64,000 bases of DNA. Source: an uncultured Dongia sp. GTDB lineage: Bacteria > Pseudomonadota > Alphaproteobacteria > Dongiales > Dongiaceae. Every line of letters starts with the position of its first letter. Within the stretch, counting starts at the first letter, position 1. Position numbers and translations under genes: made by a program. This document shows positions 16,841-25,389 of this stretch, piece by piece. Under the pieces are notes generated by a model. The model was not told the DNA's origin, searched no databases, and was given only the letters and a program-made list of their open reading frames with translations. The stretch covers positions 62,001 to 126,000 of the forward strand of contig NZ_CAKZGO010000024.1 in the NCBI RefSeq assembly GCF_936916975.1, read 5' to 3'.

Positions 16841-17533
16841 CTACTGCAGCCAGACCGGGTCTTTCAGTTTGGCGACGAAGGCAGCGTGGGCGGCGAGTTC
16901 CTCCGCAGTGGGGGCGAAGAGGCGCGGTTCGCGGACCGGGCGGTCGGAACGCGCGGCTGCGCGCTTGGCGAAGTTCATGTCGCCGGTGCCGGCATCGTCG
17001 GCGGCAAGCGTCAGGCCCGTCTGCCTGCCGCCCAGCAATTCCAGATAGACGTCGGCCAATAGCTGCGCATCCAGGAGCGCGCCGTGCAGGGTGCGGTTGG
17101 AATTGTCGATGTTGAAGCGTTTGCACAGCGCGTCGAGTGAGGCGGGCGAGCCTGGAAACTTCGTGCGCGCCATCTTCACGGTGTCGATGGCGCGCTGGAA
17201 CGGGATTGCGCGCTTGCCGGCCTTCTCGAGTTCATAGTTGATGAACTTCATGTCGAATTCGGCGTTGTGGATGACCAGCGGATCTTCGCCGACAAAGGCC
17301 AGGAACTCATCAGCCACGGCGGCGAATTTCGGCTTGTCGGCGAGGAAGGCGGTGGAGAGGCCGTGAATGCGGAAGGCGGCGTCCGGCATCTCGCGTTCCG
17401 GGTTGATATAGCGGTGGAAGTTGCGCCCGGTCGCGATGTGGTTCTCCAGCTCGATGCAGCCGATTTCGGCCAGCCTGTCGCCGGTGACCGGGTCAAAGCC
17501 GGTGGTTTCGGTATCGAGGACGATCTCACGCAT
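16841..17533 (-). CDS. dnaQ: DNA polymerase III epsilon subunit (proofreading exonuclease)
   Basis: 230 aa from the ATG at 17531-17533. Exo motifs in order are Exo I VLDTETTGFDP (Asp7, Glu9), Exo II HNAEFDMKFIN, and Exo III HGALLDAQLLADVYLEL (catalytic His and Asp). The C-terminal ~50 residues form the usual linker and polymerase-binding tail. It supplies 3'-5' proofreading of the replicative polymerase. The start overlaps the end of murI by 8 nt, so coaE, murI and dnaQ run in one direction. dnaQ next to coaE is the common alphaproteobacterial order; murI in between is unusual. Confidence 0.96.
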   Translation of the reverse strand: MREIVLDTETTGFDPVTGDRLAEIGCIELENHIATGRNFHRYINPEREMPDAAFRIHGLSTAFLADKPKFAAVADEFLAFVGEDPLVIHNAEFDMKFINYELEKAGKRAIPFQRAIDTVKMARTKFPGSPASLDALCKRFNIDNSNRTLHGALLDAQLLADVYLELLGGRQTGLTLAADDAGTGDMNFAKRAAARSDRPVREPRLFAPTAEELAAHAAFVAKLKDPVWLQ

Positions 17534-18401
17534 GGTGCTGCATCCGGTGGGCATGGTTGGGCAATTGCTGGAAGCGAAGATGCCGCGGGAAATAGCGGCT
17601 GGCAAGCAGCGTCACCTCCTCGGCATTTCCCGTCGTATAGGCGCGGATTTCAGCCGGCAGTTGGCCGAAGCGCTTCATCTCCGGATGACGGAAGAGATAG
17701 GCGGTGAGCGACTCGGCGGTACGCTGGGGCTGTGAGACAAGGCGGGTGTTTTCCGGTAGCGCCGCGCGGAACAGATGCTCGACCAGCGGATAATGGGTGC
17801 AGCCCAGCACGACGCTGTCGAGGACAGCATCGCCCAGCTGTGCCTGGAGCTCACCGACATAGCGCGTCACCAGCGGTGCCAGTACGTCTTCTTCGGCGCC
17901 GGCTTCGATAAGGCCGGCGAGATCCGGGCAGGCCTGCTGGAATACGCGCAGCCGCGGTGCGCGCTTCATCACTTCATGGACATAGGCGCCGCTCGCCACC
18001 GTGGCACGGGTGGCAAACACGCCGAGCGTTTCCGGCTGCCGGTCCCAATCGCTCTGGCCGGCGACCGAATGCCAGGGATTGTGCGCGATCTCCTCGATCA
18101 TGGGGACGAGGACACCGAGGCACCGGTGATGGGGGAAATGCTGCGGCAGCCATTCCTGCTGCAGCCGGCGGAGCGCCACAGCGGCGGCCGTGTTGCAGGC
18201 GAGGATCACCAAGGTGCAGCCGAGGCCGAACAGGGTCGCCACGCTTTGCTGGGTCAGGGCGAAGATCTCGTCGGGGGAGCGCTGGCCATAGGGCGCATTG
18301 GCGTGGTCGCCGAGATAGATGAAGCCCTGGCGCGGCAGGCGCTGCTGCAGGGCCTGCAGGATGGTGAGGCCGCCATGGCCTGAATCAAATACACCTATCA
18401 T
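17526..18401 (-). CDS. murI: glutamate racemase
   Basis: A protein of 291 aa. It interconverts L- and D-glutamate for peptidoglycan synthesis. The motifs are IGVFDSGHGGLTIL (Asp of the catalytic set), ILACNTAAAVALR (first catalytic Cys), and VVLGCTHYPLVEHLF (second catalytic Cys with His). Family members usually have DSGVGG; here it is DSGHGG. The C-terminus is somewhat long and His-rich (NHAHRMQHHA). The upstream 44 bp are AT-rich with clustered GATC sites. Confidence 0.95.
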   Translation of the reverse strand: MIGVFDSGHGGLTILQALQQRLPRQGFIYLGDHANAPYGQRSPDEIFALTQQSVATLFGLGCTLVILACNTAAAVALRRLQQEWLPQHFPHHRCLGVLVPMIEEIAHNPWHSVAGQSDWDRQPETLGVFATRATVASGAYVHEVMKRAPRLRVFQQACPDLAGLIEAGAEEDVLAPLVTRYVGELQAQLGDAVLDSVVLGCTHYPLVEHLFRAALPENTRLVSQPQRTAESLTAYLFRHPEMKRFGQLPAEIRAYTTGNAEEVTLLASRYFPRHLRFQQLPNHAHRMQHHA

Positions 18402-18450
18402 CGATTAAATCGATCATTTTCAATTTTTTGATCGAACAAAACGATCATTT
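18402..18450 (-). promoter_or_regulatory. AT-rich murI leader with clustered CGATC/GATCG motifs
   Basis: Between murI and coaE the sequence turns AT-rich and contains CGATCATTT twice (18411-18419 and 18442-18450), a TTGATCGA (18428-18435) and a near-palindrome TCGATTAAATCGA (18401-18413). It probably holds a murI promoter or operator. The second motif copy overlaps the coaE stop codon. Confidence 0.45.
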
Positions 18451-19038
18451 CTTCAGTTGCTCCACGACCCTCGCGAGGGCGGCAAGAGTCGGCCGCCGCC
18501 CAAGACCGGTATCCACCACCCAATCCGCCCGGCGGCGTTTTTCCGCATCCGGCATCTGGGCGTTGAGGATCTGGCGAAAGCGCGCCGCCGTCATCCCTGG
18601 ACGTTTCAATACACGCTGAGTTTGGAGAAACTGTGGCGCCGTCACCACGACGACGCCGTCGCAGCGCTTTTCGCCGCCGGTCTCGAACAGCAAGGGGATG
18701 TCGAGCACCACCACGTCATGGCGCGCCTGGCGGCAGCGCTGCAGGAAGGCGCACTCGGCCTGCCGCACCAAAGGATGCAGGATGGTTTCGAGTTTCTTGA
18801 GTTCCCCGGGCTTGCCGAATACCTGGGCGCCCAGCGCCTTGCGGTCGACGGCCCCCTCTTGCACCACCCCGGGAAAGGCTGTGCCGACTGCCGCTACGGC
18901 CTTGCCGCCCTTCGCCAGCAAGTGGTGGACGGCGGCATCGGCATCATGCACCGGCAATCCCAGCGCCCGGAGCATGGAAGCTGCGGTCGATTTCCCCATG
19001 CCGATGGAACCGGTGAGACCCAGAATGCGCATGTCCAT
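18445..19038 (-). CDS. coaE: dephospho-CoA kinase
   Basis: 197 aa, standard for CoaE. It phosphorylates dephospho-CoA at the 3'-OH in the last step of CoA synthesis. It has the P-loop [14 protein letters not shown] at the N-terminus, [11 protein letters not shown] (substrate-binding Asp), [10 protein letters not shown], and [11 protein letters not shown]. An alternative ATG two codons in gives MRILGL. It lies upstream of murI-dnaQ on the same strand and is divergent from the antiporter gene. Confidence 0.95.
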   Translation of the reverse strand: MDMRILGLTGSIGMGKSTAASMLRALGLPVHDADAAVHHLLAKGGKAVAAVGTAFPGVVQEGAVDRKALGAQVFGKPGELKKLETILHPLVRQAECAFLQRCRQARHDVVVLDIPLLFETGGEKRCDGVVVVTAPQFLQTQRVLKRPGMTAARFRQILNAQMPDAEKRRRADWVVDTGLGRRPTLAALARVVEQLKK

Positions 19039-19219
19039 CGATTGGGGCCGGGGGTGATTCTTGTCAAGCGCGCGGCGACCGAGGGGTGTTTTCTTGTGTG
19101 GCTATCGTCACAAAACCCCCGGATGGGCTTTGGACCCAACCCCGGATCATGGGCTATAAGATCGGAACGGATTGGTTTCCCGCCCTGAAGGCAGCCCCCA
19201 ACTTGATACCTACCGCCTC

Positions 19220-21718
19220 ATGACCACGATCGGCCTCGTCGTTTTCGGCCTTGTCAGCCTGCTGGCGCTGATGAGCCTGCTGCCGCCTTTGGCGGCCAAG
19301 TTGCGCCTGCCTTATTCGGTGCTGCTGGCAGTGGTGGGGTTTGCGCTGGGCCTGATCGTGACACTGCGCCCGGACCGGGCCATCCCGTCGCCGATCATCC
19401 ACGACGTTTTCGATGCGCTGGCCAGCGTCGAGATCTCGTCGGAAGCCTTCATCCTCATCTTCCTGCCGACCCTGCTGTTCGAGGTGGCGCTGGCCATCGA
19501 CGTGCGGCGGCTGCTGGATGATCTAGCCCCGGTCCTGACCATGGCGGTCGTGGCGGTGGTCGTCTGCGCGCTCACCGTCGGCTTCACGCTGGCCGCCGTT
19601 TCGCCGGTCGGCGTGGTCGCCTGCCTGCTGCTGGGCTCGATCGTCGCCACCACGGATCCGGCCGCCGTCGTCGGCATCTTCCGCGAGGTGGGCGTGCCCA
19701 AACGCCTCACCACTCTGGTCGAGGGCGAGAGCCTGTTCAACGATGCCGCCGCCATCGCCCTTTTTGCCCTGCTGCTGGAGATGCTGCTGAGCGGTGGCGC
19801 CGGCAGCATCAGCGACACGGTGCTGCGCTTCCTGGTGAGCTTCATCGGTGGCGCACTGGCCGGCTTCATCATGGCCTGGGGTGCCATCGCCCTCTTTCCC
19901 TTCCTCGGCGGCTGGCCCAAAGCCGAGATCACGCTCACCATCGCGCTGGCTTACTTGAGCTTCGTGGTGCCGGAGCATTACTTCCACGTCTCCGGCGTCG
20001 TCTCCTGCGTCGTTGCGGGCCTGGTGCTGGGATCGACCGGCAAGATCCGCATGCTGCCGCACACCTTTGAGCAGATGGAAGGTGTCTGGGGCCAGCTCGG
20101 CTTCTGGGCCAACTCGCTGATCTTCCTGCTCGCCGCCATGGTGGTGCCGCGCATCATGGAAGGGACCAGCCTTGTCGAGCTCGGCTTCATCCTGCTGGTC
20201 TATCTCGCCACCCTGGCATCGCGGGCGGTCACGGTCTATGTGCTGCTGCCCGTGCTCACGCGGGCCGGCCTCATGCAGCGCGTCAACAACCGCATCAAGA
20301 CGGTGATCGTCTGGGGTGGCTTGCGCGGTGCTGTTTCCCTGGCACTGGCGCTGGCAGTGATCGAGAACACGGCGGTTCCGGCCAGCATGCGCGATTTCAT
20401 CGCGACCTCGGTCACCGGCTTCGTCTTGATGACCCTCTTCATCAACGGCATCACCTTGCGGCCGCTGGTGAACTTCTTCCGCCTCAACCGCCTCAACCCC
20501 GTGGCACGCGGCGTGCGCGACCGTGCCAAGCTGATGACGTTGTCGGATGTCGCAACGGATCTCAGCGAGATCGCGCGACAGGAAGGCATCGACCGCGATG
20601 TGGCGGATGCGGCGCTTTCCAGCCTGGAAGCGCGCCTCGCCGTGGCGCGGGCAAGATCGCATCGCGGCGTCGAGCTGATGGCCGACGAGATGGTCAAGGT
20701 GGGCCTCACCGTGGCCGCAGCCTATGAAGTCGAACGCTGCTTTGCGCTGCTGAATGGCCGCATCGTCGATCGGCGCATCGCGGAAATGCTGCTGCGCGAG
20801 GCCCAGCATGTGCGCGAGGCGGTGCGTGGGTCCGGGCGGCGTGGCTATGTCGCCGCTGCCGAACGCAGTCTCGATTTCAGCAAGTCGTTCCGCTTCGCTT
20901 TGTGGCTGCAACGCACCACGCGCTATGAACGACCGCTGGCCGACGCGCTCGCCAACCGTTTTGAGTTCCTGATGATGCAGCGCCAGGTCCTCTCGGGCCT
21001 GGTGCCTTTCAGCCGCGACCGCCTGCAGCCCTTGATTGGCGAAGAAGCCTCCGAGGAAATCATCAAGCTGACGGCCAAGCGCATCGAGGCGGTCGACGAA
21101 TCGCTGCTGGCGTTGAAGCTGCAATACCCGGCTTATGCGGCTGCCTTGCAACGGCAGTATCTGGGTCGCATTGCGCGCCAACGCGAGGGTGCTGCTTATC
21201 AGGCGCTCGCCACCAATCTGGTGGTGAGCGGCGAGGTCGAGCGCGAATTGAAGGCCGAACTGGAACGGCATTGGGCGGATCTCGACAAACGCTGCAAGCT
21301 CGATCCGGAACTCTCGGCCATCGACCTGGTGAGCCGCGTGCCGATCTTCCGCGATCTCGATATCAAGCGCCAGCAATCGATCGCCCAATTGCTGGCGCCG
21401 CAACTGATGCTGCCGGAATCGCCGGTCGTGCGGCGCGGCGACCGGGGCGATGCCATGTATTTCATTGCCTCGGGTGCTGCCCGGGTCATGATCGAGCCCA
21501 GCGTCGAACTGGGCAGCGGCGATTTCTTCGGCGAGCTTGCCCTGCTGACCGGCCATCCGCGCAATGCCGATGTGGTGGCGCTCGGCTTCTGCAAGCTGCT
21601 TGCCTTGAAGGCACGGGACTTCCATTTGCTCCTCGACCAGGATGCCGGCCTCAAGGCGCGCATCGAACAGGTAGCCCAGGAACGCTTGAACGTGGGGGAG
21701 CGCTTGAACGTTGGCTGA
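19220..21718 (+). CDS. CPA1-type cation:proton antiporter with C-terminal cyclic-nucleotide-binding domain
   Basis: 832 aa from the ATG at 19220; a TTG at 19172 would add 16 polar residues and cannot be excluded. The N-terminal ~400 residues form a 12-13 helix Na+/H+ exchanger. They contain ILIFLPTLLFEVAL, the TTDPAAVVGI motif, LVEGESLFNDAAAIALF (ion-binding Asp of the ND motif) and VIVWGGLRGAVSLALAL. A long cytoplasmic helical region follows, then a cNMP-binding fold near the C-terminus (VRRGDRGDAMYFIASGAARV; GSGDFFGELALLTGHPRNADVVAL). It probably exports Na+ or K+ in exchange for H+, gated by a nucleotide or redox ligand. The extreme C-terminus is a duplicated hexapeptide ERLNVG. Confidence 0.92.
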   Translation: MTTIGLVVFGLVSLLALMSLLPPLAAKLRLPYSVLLAVVGFALGLIVTLRPDRAIPSPIIHDVFDALASVEISSEAFILIFLPTLLFEVALAIDVRRLLDDLAPVLTMAVVAVVVCALTVGFTLAAVSPVGVVACLLLGSIVATTDPAAVVGIFREVGVPKRLTTLVEGESLFNDAAAIALFALLLEMLLSGGAGSISDTVLRFLVSFIGGALAGFIMAWGAIALFPFLGGWPKAEITLTIALAYLSFVVPEHYFHVSGVVSCVVAGLVLGSTGKIRMLPHTFEQMEGVWGQLGFWANSLIFLLAAMVVPRIMEGTSLVELGFILLVYLATLASRAVTVYVLLPVLTRAGLMQRVNNRIKTVIVWGGLRGAVSLALALAVIENTAVPASMRDFIATSVTGFVLMTLFINGITLRPLVNFFRLNRLNPVARGVRDRAKLMTLSDVATDLSEIARQEGIDRDVADAALSSLEARLAVARARSHRGVELMADEMVKVGLTVAAAYEVERCFALLNGRIVDRRIAEMLLREAQHVREAVRGSGRRGYVAAAERSLDFSKSFRFALWLQRTTRYERPLADALANRFEFLMMQRQVLSGLVPFSRDRLQPLIGEEASEEIIKLTAKRIEAVDESLLALKLQYPAYAAALQRQYLGRIARQREGAAYQALATNLVVSGEVERELKAELERHWADLDKRCKLDPELSAIDLVSRVPIFRDLDIKRQQSIAQLLAPQLMLPESPVVRRGDRGDAMYFIASGAARVMIEPSVELGSGDFFGELALLTGHPRNADVVALGFCKLLALKARDFHLLLDQDAGLKARIEQVAQERLNVGERLNVG

Positions 21719-22718
21719 TCCGGACGCAGCGGATCTCAACCCAGTTCCAACGCTCTCGGCGCGCGATCGGCAGATTGCCGGCGACCGGCCGCTGTTCGGG
21801 ATTCTCTGCCTGGTGATGGCGGGCTTCGTCTTTTCGTTCTTCAATGCCATCGTCAAGCACCTCACCATGACCGGTATGCCGGTCATGGAGGTGGCCTGGG
21901 GGCGGTATGCCTTCCATCTGGTCTTCGCCATTCTGTATGCCGGGGTGGCGCTGCGGTTTGAAGCACCGATGGTCGGGGCAAGAGTACAGCAAGGCTGGCT
22001 GGATCCCTGGCGCGAGATGCTGCATGCGCGCAGGCCTGGCCTGCAATTCTTCCGCTCGCTACTGATGTTGGCGACGACACTGCTGTTCTTCCTGGCAGTG
22101 AGCTATATCGACCTTGCCTCGGCGACCGCGGTGGCGTTTGTCGAACCGCTCGCCATCACCGTGCTGTCGTATTTCTTCTTGAAGGAACGGGTGGGGCCCA
22201 GGCGCTGGGCTGCGGTTGCGATCGGCTTCATCGGCGTGCTCATCGTCATCCGCCCTGGCTTCGGCATGGTCCATCTCGCTATCCTGCTGCCGGTGCTGTC
22301 CGCGACGACCGGCGCCAGCTATAACGTGTTGACGCGGGTGGCAGCGCGCTATGACGGTGCTGCCACCTCGCTGTTTTACGCAGCGCTGATCGGCTGCCTG
22401 GTGCTCAGCTGTTTCATGCCGTTCCTGTGGCAGGCGCCGTCGTTCACGCAATGGCTGCTGCTGGCGGCCCTCGGCCTCTCCGGCGGCTTTGCCCATACGC
22501 TGGTGATCCGCGCCTTCTCCTATGCCTCGGCCTCGGTCATTGCGCCCTTTATCTACCTGCAACTGCTCTGGGCGACCGCCATCGGCTATGCCTGGTTCGA
22601 CATGCTGCCGGAGGTTACCACCTGGATCGGCGGCGCCGTCATCATTGCCACCGGCATTTATACCGCCCACCGCGAACGCATCCGGGCGCGGGAAAGATTG
22701 GCGAAACTGGACACATGA
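21711..22718 (+). CDS. DMT superfamily (EamA) transporter
   Basis: 335 aa from a TTG at 21711 overlapping the antiporter stop by 8 nt. It has ten predicted helices in two EamA repeats. The first repeat includes VMEVAWGRYAFHLVF and SATAVAFVEPLAITVLSYFFLKERVG, and the second includes ASASVIAPFIYLQLLWATAIGYAWF. A ~30-residue polar N-terminus precedes helix 1. It is an inner-membrane metabolite transporter, probably an exporter; the substrate is unknown. Coupling to the antiporter gene suggests joint expression. Confidence 0.9.
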   Translation: MADPDAADLNPVPTLSARDRQIAGDRPLFGILCLVMAGFVFSFFNAIVKHLTMTGMPVMEVAWGRYAFHLVFAILYAGVALRFEAPMVGARVQQGWLDPWREMLHARRPGLQFFRSLLMLATTLLFFLAVSYIDLASATAVAFVEPLAITVLSYFFLKERVGPRRWAAVAIGFIGVLIVIRPGFGMVHLAILLPVLSATTGASYNVLTRVAARYDGAATSLFYAALIGCLVLSCFMPFLWQAPSFTQWLLLAALGLSGGFAHTLVIRAFSYASASVIAPFIYLQLLWATAIGYAWFDMLPEVTTWIGGAVIIATGIYTAHRERIRARERLAKLDT

Positions 22719-22817
22719 TCCAGCCTTGCCGCGCTGCGACATTTTCTTTGCACGCGCTGCGGTATTCGCCCTAGGATTGCTGCGAGGATCATTGCTGCCG
22801 ACCCAGATCCACGGCAT

Positions 22818-23954
22818 TTGGGGAATTGCTTGTCGCATCATCGCATCATCGCAGTTTCGGCCGCCATCGCTGTCGCATGGCTGCTGGCCAGCGCCCTGCC
22901 GGTCATGGCGGATGTGGCGAACCAATGCACCAAGAGCCTCGACCTCGAGGGCAAACTGCAAAGCGGCGCCGATGCCGGGAAGGTTGCCGATGCCTGTCTT
23001 GCCGCCGCCGCCAAAGGCGAGGCCCAGGCGCTCTATTTCGCCGGGCTGGTGATGGAGCAGGGTATCGGCAAGCCGAAGAACGCTTCTCAAGCAGAGGACT
23101 GGTACCGCAAGGCCGCCAAGAAGGGGCAATCACAGGCGCAGTTCGCCCTTGGGCGCATGGCAGAAGCCAGACACGAGGACGAAGAGGCGCTGAGCTGGTA
23201 CGGCCAGGCGGCGCAGCGCAAGAACGCGGCAGCGCTGGCCGCCTATCTGCGACTGAAGACCGAAGACCCGGAGGCGCTGATGGGGGCCGCCATCCATGCC
23301 ATCGGCATCGATCCCAGCCTCGGCTCGCTCGACGATCTCGCCGGTATCGGCTCCGGCATCGTCATCGGCGACCGGCTGGTGCTGACCAACAATCATGTCA
23401 TCAGGGGCTGCGGCAAGGTGGCGGTCGCCCCCGGCCTGCCGGCGCGGGTCAAGGTGGCTGATGAGAAGGTCGATCTTGCCGTGCTGCAGACCAATTTTGA
23501 TGTGGGTGACAGCGCCGTCTTTGCCCAGGAAGACAAGATCGCCGAGGGCGAGGTGGTTCATACCGCCGGCTTCCCCGGCCCGGGCGACAGCATGCCCAAT
23601 TTCAAGATGACCACCGGCACGCTCACCAAGCGCCCGCTGGGCGAGCTTGAAGGTGCGAATTGGCGCCTGACCAACGAAGTGGCGCCGGGCAATAGCGGTG
23701 GCCCTTTGATGGATGGGGGCGGTCGCGTGCTGGGCGTGGTCGTTGCGCATGTGCCGGTGACCGGCATCGTGAAGAAGACGGCACCCAAGGGCCTGCATGA
23801 CGGCATCGCCATCCGCCTCGCCGTGGTGCGTGGTTTTCTCGACCGCAACAAGATCGCCTATTCCGAGGCGGCCACGGGTCCGGTGAAGTCGGCGGCGGAC
23901 ATGCGCCCGCATGCCGCCGCCATCTCGGTCCTGGTGGAGTGTTTCAGCAAATAG
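22818..23954 (+). CDS. secreted Sel1-repeat / trypsin-like serine protease
   Basis: About 378 aa; the start is uncertain (TTG at 22818, or TTG at 22830). An N-terminal signal peptide (residues ~10-31, IIAVSAAIAVAWLLASALP..MA) is followed by Sel1/TPR-like repeats (residues ~58-145: ALYFAGLVMEQGIG, AEDWYRKAAKKGQSQAQFALG, ALSWYGQAAQ). A chymotrypsin-fold protease with a full triad then follows: His193 in LTNNHVI, Asp219 in EKVDLAVL, Ser293 in APGNSGGPL. It is expected in the periplasm. The fusion of Sel1 repeats to a DegP-like protease without a PDZ domain suggests partner-guided proteolysis. Confidence 0.85.
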   Translation: MGNCLSHHRIIAVSAAIAVAWLLASALPVMADVANQCTKSLDLEGKLQSGADAGKVADACLAAAAKGEAQALYFAGLVMEQGIGKPKNASQAEDWYRKAAKKGQSQAQFALGRMAEARHEDEEALSWYGQAAQRKNAAALAAYLRLKTEDPEALMGAAIHAIGIDPSLGSLDDLAGIGSGIVIGDRLVLTNNHVIRGCGKVAVAPGLPARVKVADEKVDLAVLQTNFDVGDSAVFAQEDKIAEGEVVHTAGFPGPGDSMPNFKMTTGTLTKRPLGELEGANWRLTNEVAPGNSGGPLMDGGGRVLGVVVAHVPVTGIVKKTAPKGLHDGIAIRLAVVRGFLDRNKIAYSEAATGPVKSAADMRPHAAAISVLVECFSK

Positions 23955-23958
23955 GCTG

Positions 23959-24579
23959 TTAGCGCGCGCCGGCCTGGGCGGCGGGTTCGTTCAGCGAGCC
24001 ACTTCGATCACCCACCGGCAAGCCGGCGTCGAGCACCAGAGCCTGTGCCGCCATCGGTGTATGGATGTGGTGGATATCGCCGCTGATGCGGCCCAGCACT
24101 TCGCGCGCGAGCGGTGCGACCTGCAGGCGTTCCGGGCGCGCTTCACCGGGCATGACGAAGCCATGCGGTGTTGCCGGCACGAAGCCGAAGCGCTTGTAAT
24201 AATCGACATCGCCCACCAGCAGCACGAGATCGTGGCCGATTTCGGCAGCGCGTTCGAGGGTGCGGAAGGTGAGAGTTCGGCCAATGCCCTTGCCGGCGAG
24301 GCGCGGCGTGATGCCGAGCGGCCCGAGCAGCAAAGCGGGATGGTTGGTGGGGCCGACCAGGATCGGCCAATAGCGGATGGTGCCGACCACTTCGTCGCCC
24401 TGCATGGCGACATAAGAGAGTTCCGGGAGTGGGGCCACGCCGTCGCGGAACAGATAGGAAGCCTTGTCATACCGCGCCGGCCCGAACACGGCATCGAGCA
24501 TCTGCTCGACCTGTCCGGTCAACGCGGCAGTTTCAGGCTTGATGGTGAAGGTCGCAGTCGCGGTGTTGTGGTTGATCAT
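23959..24579 (-). CDS. GNAT family N-acetyltransferase
   Basis: 206 aa from the ATG at 24577-24579 (MINHNTATATFTIKPE); a longer in-frame start at 24633 is less likely. Core GNAT motifs are ELSYVAMQGDEVVGTIRYWPI, LLLGPLGITPRLAGKGIGRTL (acetyl-CoA loop) and LVLLVGDVDYYKRFGFVP. It matches the YhbS/predicted N-acetyltransferase group. It is convergent with the protease gene, 4 nt apart at the stops. A perfect 19-bp palindrome lies 80 bp upstream of the start. Confidence 0.87.
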   Translation of the reverse strand: MINHNTATATFTIKPETAALTGQVEQMLDAVFGPARYDKASYLFRDGVAPLPELSYVAMQGDEVVGTIRYWPILVGPTNHPALLLGPLGITPRLAGKGIGRTLTFRTLERAAEIGHDLVLLVGDVDYYKRFGFVPATPHGFVMPGEARPERLQVAPLAREVLGRISGDIHHIHTPMAAQALVLDAGLPVGDRSGSLNEPAAQAGAR

Positions 24580-24918
24580 GTCGAGATCCTTGCAGGTCAA
24601 AGCGGTTGGAAATTTATGTGCAGGCCTTGGCATCGGCCCGCTTCCGCTTCGGATCTCCGGGGTGTCAATGACACCCCATGCATCCTATGCCTCTGCCGCA
24701 GCCGATTTCGACACCACCCGGGGAAAACCCAGGACGGTGGTCGACGATCGTCGTCGGAGACACAGGGTGGACATTGAGTAGCCTTCAGGCTGTTGCAAGT
24801 GGAGGGTTACATAAGGCATCGAGCCCCCTGAATCCATAGATAATTTATGGCTGGGCAATGACATTTGCGTGTTTCAGCTATGTGGTGAGGGCGTAACTGG
24901 GGAGCGAGAGGTCGGAGA
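24580..24918. promoter_or_regulatory. intergenic region upstream of the GNAT gene
   Basis: 339 bp between the GNAT start and the universal stress protein stop. Apart from the palindrome at 24659-24677, I see no gene or repeat in it. Confidence 0.5.
24659..24677. promoter_or_regulatory. perfect 19-bp palindrome, candidate operator
   Basis: GGGGTGTCA, a single central A, then TGACACCCC: a perfect 9+1+9 inverted repeat, 80 bp upstream of the GNAT start. The single-base spacer makes it a better protein-binding site than a hairpin. The cognate regulator is not identifiable from this window. Confidence 0.6.
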
Positions 24919-25353
24919 TCAGCGCACCACAGTCACGGGACAATGGGCATAGGTGACGATGTCGGCGGCGACCGAGCCGATCAGCAGGCGCGCGGCACCG
25001 GTCCGTCCAGCCGAGCCGGTGACGATATGGTGGTAGGAGTTCTTCTCGGCGTAATCGACGATGGTGCGGGCAATATTGTCGCCTGGCGCGCGCACCGCGG
25101 CGATGCGGCGCAGCCCGCCTTTCAGGGCCAATTCGACGGCCGTCAGCAGCGACTTATCGACCGGCAGCTTGCCGGCCAGCAGCGCCTCGGCATCCCAGAT
25201 CGTCGGTGCGGCCCCGTCCTCGCCATCGACCACGGTGATGAAGGAAAGCGGCAGCGACAGGCGCTGCGTCAGCTCGATGGCAAAGGCCACGGTCTTGGTG
25301 GCGGGCACCGAGCCATCGGTGGCGCAGAGGATTTTGTCCATGGTCACGGTCAT
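24919..25353 (-). CDS. universal stress protein (UspA family)
   Basis: A protein of 144 aa. It has the Usp fold with DKILCATDGSVPATKTVAFAIELTQ at the N-terminus and the nucleotide-binding signature HIVTGSAGRTGAARLLIGSVAADIVTYAHCPVTVVR at the C-terminus (G-2x-G-9x-G-S/T pattern), so it is probably ATP-binding. The role is general stress tolerance. It lies 36 bp downstream of gpsA on the same strand and is likely the last gene of the hydroxyproline-dehydratase/gpsA unit. Confidence 0.92.
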   Translation of the reverse strand: MTVTMDKILCATDGSVPATKTVAFAIELTQRLSLPLSFITVVDGEDGAAPTIWDAEALLAGKLPVDKSLLTAVELALKGGLRRIAAVRAPGDNIARTIVDYAEKNSYHHIVTGSAGRTGAARLLIGSVAADIVTYAHCPVTVVR

Positions 25354-25389
25354 CAGGCGTTCCTTCTTAGATCTTTCGGCTCAAGCCTT

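Noticed and set aside
19523-21931. 802-codon frame antisense to the Na+/H+ antiporter
   Set aside because: The product is His/Gln/Arg-rich low-complexity sequence. The plus-strand frame has unmistakable antiporter and CNBD motifs.
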